From contig JAPDRN010000238.1 in the NCBI GenBank assembly GCA_030247855.1, positions 1 to 25,189 of the forward strand: 25,189 nt of DNA, in the 5' to 3' direction. Below, piece after piece: positions 19,619-25,189 of the stretch. The position numbers and the translations under genes were made by a program. Every line of letters starts with the position of its first letter. Within the stretch, counting starts at the first letter, position 1. This DNA is from Knufia peltigerae (taxonomy: Eukaryota > Ascomycota > Eurotiomycetes > Chaetothyriales > Trichomeriaceae). Below the pieces are notes generated by a model. It did not search any database. It saw nothing but the letters and a program-made list of their open reading frames with translations, and had not been told where the DNA came from.

Positions 19619-19636
19619 ACCGGGTCTTCACCCGGT
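19619..19636. repeat. 7-bp hairpin with CTTC loop and T-run
   Basis: ACCGGGT (19619-19625), loop CTTC, ACCCGGT (19630-19636), followed directly by seven T residues. In a bacterium this would read as an intrinsic terminator. In this fungal setting, 36 bp from another GC-rich hairpin, it is better described as a structured element at the edge of the AT-rich block. A role as a pol III-type terminator is possible but unsupported. Confidence 0.5.
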
Positions 19637-21090
19637 TTTTTTAACTGGCAGCCTCTTAAGATTGGTGACGGTAGATATCTCTCTTTCTTTTCTTTCTTTG
19701 GCCCCCTCTATTCTCGCTATATCACTAACCCTAAAAAACTGAGTCACCTAATTACCCCGGTAAGGGTCCCGCTCAAAAAGAATAACAGGACACTTAATTC
19801 ACTCAAAACTTAATGGGATTATAAAGGGTCTCTCTCTAAACGTTATAACGTGGTTAATATCGCTACCATTATCCTTTTCGCCTTAAATATAACGGGATAT
19901 AGGTTATCCTTATTAAGACAAGCGATTTGACTTGATCCTAAACGCTAGAGAGACTTTCTAAGTTAACTTTTTTAGCTGAAAATGTTTATTTCGGCCCTCT
20001 CTACCCCCCTAGAAGTCTCATGAAAATCGAATAAGAAGTTATGGAGTTAGAGTGACTTATTACTTTTTATGGCTATTAACGATTAAGGTTGATCTCACGG
20101 TTAAGCCTCACTATATTTAGGTTCTAATTATTTTTTTCTTTCCCTACGCTCTTTACTGCCGCCGCCACTTCTCCTTCTAGGAACTCTCTTTTAATTATAT
20201 CTAAATATTTTAATTTATACTCTTAACCTAAGTTAAGCCTAGCATTAATATTTTTAAGGTAATTAAGAATGTAATAATCTTATTAAGTTTAACCTAACTA
20301 CGCCCTTAACATTACCCCTCACACCCTATTTTAGTTAAGTCTTACCTTAATTTTTTTGAGGTAGCCCCTTAGATTAGTATGTCATTAAGTTTAACTTAAT
20401 ATATAAACGAAATCCCTATTGCCTCAATTTTTTTGAGGCTAGGCTTATAAATGTTAAGGGAGAGAGATAAGTATGATAGGGTAAGTAAGTATCTCAGGCT
20501 TATTAGTGATAACACTATCTAAATGTAGGCGCTCACCATTCACTGTCGCATGGCGTAGGTGATCCCCTAATATTTATTATCTATGTTTACACCTAGTTAC
20601 ATGCTATTCACTATAGTATAGCACTAAGAGTCTCCTAAGAGACACTATAAGGTACTTATACACGGCTTAGCATAACTATTAAGCTAGGCCTTATATTTAA
20701 ACCCTCTTCACTTACTCTAACTAACCTTCTCCTCTTTTATATCTTTCTATTACTTAGGTAGATTAAGCCCCTTAATCTTTTTAGGGCCTTCCCCCCCTCT
20801 CTCCCTTCTCTCTTCTCTCTCTACTTACTCTCTTATTAGCCCCTCTTTTCCCTTACTCTTTTCAAGGTAAGATTAATAAGGAGTGCCTTAAAAAGATTAA
20901 GGCTCTCCTTATAGTACTTATAGTAAGACTAACTTAAAAAAATCTAGTCTACACCCTTTTAAATTAATTTAAGATATTATTTATACTTAGCACTCTCTCT
21001 AAGTTCTCTTAGTTAAAAAAATTAACTATAGGCCTAATTCTTCTAATCCTTTTCCTGCTTAGTACCTCGCGTATTAAATAGTAAGTCTAT

Positions 21091-21249
21091 AGTCTTTTTT
21101 TTCGAGGCGCACACGTGCTAACTCAAAAAAATAGAGCTAAGGCTAAGGAGTGATATAAGGATAGCTATAGCCGCCTACACTACTTATTTATTAATAAGCA
21201 CTTCACCCCAGAGAAAAAGCTAGAGTAAAGTCTTTTTTTTCGAGACGCA
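21091..21249 (+). repeat. Two direct copies of a 21-bp T8-cgag motif
   Basis: AGTCTTTTTTTTCGAGGCGCA at 21091-21111 recurs as the same motif with one G to A change at 21229-21249. The spacing is 138 bp, and one copy lies just outside and one just inside the dispersed repeat. In the mutated left copy of the repeat the internal one reads agtctttttttaagctata. It may be a sub-repeat of the original element. Confidence 0.6.
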
Positions 21250-21631
21250 GAGAAGCCTAACTAACTTATTTTTTCTGGGGTAGTGCTCACTTTTAGTGAG
21301 GTAAAACTAATGTCACTATACGCACTAAGTACTAATTATATTATTATGGTGATAAGGTAAGTTAGCTCAAAAAAAACGAGTCCTGTTAACCCTAAACTAA
21401 CTCGTTTTTTTTTAGTTATGTCCTATAGCCATTAATAAGGCTATCTATGGCTATAAGCCTAATCTATTACTCGCGTATAGCTATCTAGTTAAGGTAAGTA
21501 AGGTCTCACTTAAAAGTTTTAAGTACTAACCCAAAAAACCCTAGTACACTTTACTTAAGGAGTGCCTTATAGTGTATAATCTTTACCTTAAAAGCACTAA
21601 GGGTAAGGTATAAGATTCTTAACCTTAGCCT
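21117..21631 (+). repeat. Dispersed repeat, better-preserved copy
   Basis: This 515-bp copy pairs with 1188-1696 in the same orientation and keeps many C and G residues changed there (for example gccgcc, caccccag, tacgcac, cgagtcctg). It contains an internal inverted repeat: agcacttcaccccagagaaaaag near 21198-21219 mirrors the cttattttttctggggtagtgctc stretch near 21264-21287. A second, looser one pairs gctcaaaaaaaacgag with ctcgttttttttta around 21366-21416. No coding frame is visible. A non-coding, hairpin-rich element such as a MITE-like repeat or part of a larger subtelomeric repeat fits best. Confidence 0.85.
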
Positions 21632-24508
21632 TAAAAAAAACTAATATGATCTCATAGGATAAGGAGTGTGCCGGCTTAGTTAGTATTTATCACTATAATA
21701 TATTTAAGGTATATAGTACTTTGATTTAGTCTCGAAAAAAACTAATCTAATCCCTAGTTCTATAAGATACTTATCTATAACGAAGATAACACTACTAACT
21801 AGGAGATAAGTCTCACTTTTATCTAGTCACGCCTTAATTTTTACTAATGTAGACCTATAGTTTTTAGTTAATAAATTAGTTATAATGTTAGAGTATAGAG
21901 ATTAGGAGTTCTCTCTCTAAGAGTATAACTTAGCGCTCATTTTTTTTAAGTGACTATAGAGTTTTCTTAAGGCGATATATTTAGGGTGTACTAAGGTTAT
22001 TTTTTTCTGGTCTAATAAAATAATAGAGTGAGAAGTTTTTACTTAATTTTATTAAGTCATTATAGTAGAGCTTTTACTTAACTTTTTTAAGCTAGTAGAT
22101 AATAGAAAATACTAAGTTCTTAGTGAGTCTTTTTTTTTGGGGCCTTTACACCTACTTAAATAAGTTTAAGGCTTACCTCAAAAAAAATGAGGCACTATTA
22201 TCCTTATTATTCTATTTATCTAGGGTAGATAGTGAATAAAAGTATTACTTAGCTTAAAAAAATTAAGGCTAGCCTTATAAGTATTAAGGGTAAGTAAAAG
22301 AAAAGAAAGAGAAAGAAAAGCGATAATAATAGGATAGAATAAATATAGTAAAGAGATTAAAAGGAGATTAAATTAATTAAAGATAAGTAATAAACTAGGC
22401 TAAAAGATCTCATTTTTAATTAGCTCTTTATATAGATAGAAGATTAAATTATATTATAAAAAGAGGCTATTAGTGTAGTAATAATATATTAAACCTTTAA
22501 GTTTATAAAATTCTAAGTCTTTAGCTTAATTAAATCTAGAATAGTTTATCTTTATATATATAGAATCTAAGTATTTTTACCTAAATTCTCTATATATAAG
22601 GCTCTCTTTTTTCTTAGTAATATTAGCTTAATTCGAAAGGAATTATATCTTAGTATTAATAAGGTAAAGTGTATTTATTAAGTAATAAATTAATACCTAA
22701 ATTAAAAGTTTATATCTTTTAATACTTATCTCCTTATTTTTTTCTTAGTATTATATAATATTTATAGCTCTAAGCGCATTAAAATATTAATATATCTTAA
22801 TACTTTTAGTCCTAAATAAAGTTATTAAATATTAACTTAAATCTTAGAACTATAGCGTTAATTCCTTTAAACCTTATATATTAATATTTTTAAGGCTTAA
22901 CTCTTTTAAAGTGAAGGGATACACTCCCTATTAAAAAATATACTTATAAATAATAATAAAGGCCTTAATAATTCTAGGGTATAGATAAATATTATTAGCT
23001 AAACTCTTAAAATTCTTAAGGTATTTATAAATTTATAAGGATAAAAAGTAAATAAAATAATAGCTTTTACGCACTAGCTCTTAGCTCTATAAGAGTTAGA
23101 AAGTAAAACCTTATATTTAATTCTATAAAGATAGCGTTATAACTTTATAAGACCCTAAGATTATAAGGGCTATAAAGTCTTACTAGCTTATATATATATT
23201 TAAAGAGTAAGTAAAGTACTTATTAACATTTCTAAGTAGGAGATAAAAAAGATACTCTAATTACCTAAATATATTAACTAAATCCTTAAACTAGGCGAGC
23301 TTAATATTTATTTTCTATATAGTTTAACCTTCTTTATTTACTTACTAGTTAAGAATATCTTACTTATATTAATAGAGATAATAAAGTCTCACTTTTTTTA
23401 AGGCTCTTAAGTTATATATAATGTAGTTTCTAATGTTTATATTATCTAGAAAGTAACTAATAACTTATTAAATATATTAATCCTTATTTAGTAATTTTTA
23501 AAGGACTAAGTAATTAGCTAATTTAAACTAGTTAATAGTTAAAATTTATAAGAAATTTAGCTACGCATATAACTTACGTACCTTTATTTTTAATATTTTA
23601 CTTAGTTTTTTCTAGAGAATAATTAAGATTCTATCTTAACGAATTTAACTTAAGCCTTAAATAAAATTTATAAGACTCCCTAAATGTGATAGAACATATA
23701 AAGTGAACCTTACCACACTAAAGTTAACTCTAAGCGCTAACGCACTAGTAATAAGAAGTGCTAATACACTATTATCTAAAAGAAATAAGCGTAGAATTAA
23801 ATCTTTCTTAGGGTCTTTAGCGTTATAAAAGGGCAGGCTTAATTTTTTTAAGAGTATTATCTCTAGTTTATATATTAGAACAAAAATAATAGCCTTCTCT
23901 TATGAATATAGACTCTTCTACTAAAATTATTTAAGTATATAATTAATATTATTAGGGATAATATAATAATTAATATTTATAATCTTATACTTAATCTTCT
24001 TATAAATAGTTTAAGCTTAAATAATTTAATTAATACCTTAAGGAAGTAAAAACTCTTTCTTTATAAGGTATAATAAGGAAATAAAGAGAGTAGCTAAGAT
24101 AAAAATGAGTAGAACTCTATACTAAAAGAGACTATTTATATATTTTATAACTTATTAAAAGTTCTGTTTAAGTATAATAATATAAACCTTATTTAGATAA
24201 ATTTAAATTAGTCACTAAGTGTTTTAAACCTAGAGAATATACTCTATAAAAGATAAGTTTAAAATTAATTTAATTAAGGTTATTACTAAATTATAGAGGC
24301 TATAGATATGATATTAACTAACCTTAGCCATAAGATCCTTAAATCTTATAACTAAGATATTTTAATTCTATATCTATCTTAAGAGATTATTATGTAGACT
24401 AATTTAAGGTATGACGATAATATTCATAAAGTTTTAGTATTATGTGAACACTAATAAGAGATAGAGAATACTCTTTCCTAACCTAGTCTTATTAATATAG
24501 ATTAAATA

Positions 24509-24544
24509 TATAAGGTAGTCAAAAATTGTGAGGACTACCTTATA
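24509..24544. repeat. Perfect 12-bp inverted repeat near the telomere
   Basis: TATAAGGTAGTC (24509-24520) and GACTACCTTATA (24533-24544) are exact reverse complements around a 12-bp loop (aaaaattgtgag). Perfect pairing is notable in a block where mutation has otherwise been heavy. About 570 bp separate it from the telomere. Its role is unknown. Confidence 0.65.
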
Positions 24545-25112
24545 CTAAAAGCTATCTTAAAACTTCGCGTTTTTATTGTCTAATAGCCTCCTAAGCTAGT
24601 AGTAAATATTAACCCTTAGCTTAACTATCTCTTAGGGTTAATAAAGAGAAGTAAGTTACACTTTAAGATTATCTAACCCCCCTTTATCCTTAATAAGTGT
24701 TATCTTAAGTTTTTCGAAGGCTAGATTAAGTTAATTAAGGCTAAAGAGAGCGTAATAATACTAAGTAAACTAAATTATCTAAATATATTTCTATTAAATC
24801 TCACTTCTAGGCTAGATCGCTAATAGACTATAATTTAAGAGGGCTGTTTTTATTAAGTGATTAGCCTAGATATTAACGATTAAGTCGTTTTATATAAGGG
24901 CTAAATTAATATCTTTATTCTTCGCATTAAGAAAACCTTCTATGTCTAGCCCAATCTTTTTAAGAAGAATATAATTAATAAGGTATTAATACGAATTTAA
25001 ACTAAGTCTAACTCAAAAAATCTGACTCGATTAGATCTAAAGACCTCTTAATAACATTAAGCTTAGAACGTGATTCGCGTTAATCTTGAATAAGAAGAGT
25101 AAGAGATTTTTT

Positions 25113-25189
25113 GGGTTAGGGTTAGGGTTAGGGTTAGGGTTAGGGTTAGGGTTAGGGTTAGGGTTAGGGTTAGGGTTAGGGTTAGGGTT
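25113..25189 (+). repeat. Telomere, (TTAGGG)n
   Basis: After ggg at 25113-25115 there are twelve uninterrupted TTAGGG units and a partial tt to the end of the window. The G-rich strand runs 5' to 3' outward, so this is a true right-hand chromosome end and not an internal block. The repeat is the usual one of filamentous ascomycetes. No degenerate units are present. Confidence 0.98.

Larger units (their letters stand above)
20344..22270. repeat. Field of short hairpins with A5/T5-type loops
   Basis: Short inverted repeats whose arms enclose a run of about five A or T recur across this interval. Examples: 20344-20363 (taccttaa / ttgaggta, one mismatch), 20421-20439 (gcctcaa / ttgaggc, perfect), 20881-20907 (11-bp arms, one mismatch), 21010-21028 (tagttaa / ttaacta, perfect), 22041-22057 (acttaa / ttaagt) and 22176-22192 (cctca / tgagg). 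Arm sequences differ from site to site while the loop type is conserved. The dispersed repeat inside the interval also contains such structures, for example acttaaaagttttaagt near 21508-21524. Confidence 0.6.
19650..25112. repeat. AT-rich, RIP-like subtelomere
   Basis: From about 19650 to the telomere the sequence has no frame of useful length and is AT-rich. It is milder from 19650 to about 22300, where CpG-containing patches survive (for example 20525-20560 and 21100-21120), and more extreme from 22300 to 24500. It contains the dispersed repeat 21117-21631, many short hairpins and a 12-bp inverted repeat at 24509-24544. Subtelomeres of many fungi carry RecQ-type telomere-linked helicase genes; I looked for such motifs and found none readable. 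The element types that built this block cannot be named. Confidence 0.75.

Noticed and set aside
19619..19643. Intrinsic (bacterial-type) terminator
   Set aside because: The form fits, but the window is fungal, so the name would mislead; kept only as a hairpin.
20344..22270. CRISPR-like array from recurring short palindromes
   Set aside because: Arms differ from site to site, spacing is irregular, and the host is a eukaryote.
19650..25112. Telomere-linked RecQ helicase gene
   Set aside because: Expected in many fungal subtelomeres, but no helicase motif can be read in any frame through the mutations.

Overview
The window is the right end of a chromosome from a filamentous ascomycete (Pezizomycotina). 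It ends in twelve tandem TTAGGG units, G-rich strand running outward. The genes carry short GT-AG introns of about 46-70 bp with CTRAY-like branch sites, and they encode fungal families: a Zn2Cys6 regulator with a Fungal_trans_2-type domain, KRE2/KTR-type (GT15) and CAP59/CMT1-type (GT69) mannosyltransferases, an Aim6-like protein and a Fet4-like permease. The species cannot be named from this sequence.

Layout. 1-7230 is AT-rich DNA with almost no open frames, consistent with repeat-induced point mutation (RIP). It is most extreme in 1-2740, which holds a tandem pair of ~488-bp units and a dispersed repeat (1188-1696). 2741-7230 is milder and contains a solo LTR (4820-5222) with a target-site duplication. 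7231-19500 is an island of ordinary base composition. 19650-25112 is AT-rich again and holds a second, less mutated copy of the dispersed repeat (21117-21631) and many short hairpins. 25113-25189 is the telomere.

The island is mostly a gene graveyard. In order: an MFS transporter on minus (frameshift, 3' end lost into the AT-rich block); a second MFS transporter on minus (two clean introns, a frameshift near the C-terminus, unclear N-terminus); a divergent Zn2Cys6 regulator on plus with a TAA inside its zinc cluster, best explained as CAA to TAA; a GT15 gene on plus with many frameshifts, read in frame from the end of the regulator; an Aim6-like gene on minus with an internal deletion and a stop; a C-terminal fragment of a Fet4-like iron permease on plus; a weak two-membrane-segment remnant on minus; a GC-rich stretch with a charged, probably element-derived fragment; and one intact gene, a 533-residue GT69 mannosyltransferase on plus.

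The regulator and adjacent MFS genes resemble a small transporter/regulator locus, and GT15 and GT69 both belong to secretory-pathway mannosylation. With nearly every gene broken, I infer a relic assemblage at a decaying chromosome end, not a working cluster. Several breaks are single-base losses in short homopolymers, so assembly error must be excluded before all of them are taken as biological. I found no convincing new defence system, CRISPR array or RNA gene. The most distinctive signals are the differentially mutated repeat pair, the hairpin field near the telomere, the dated solo LTR, and the intact GT69 gene with an overlapping uORF.
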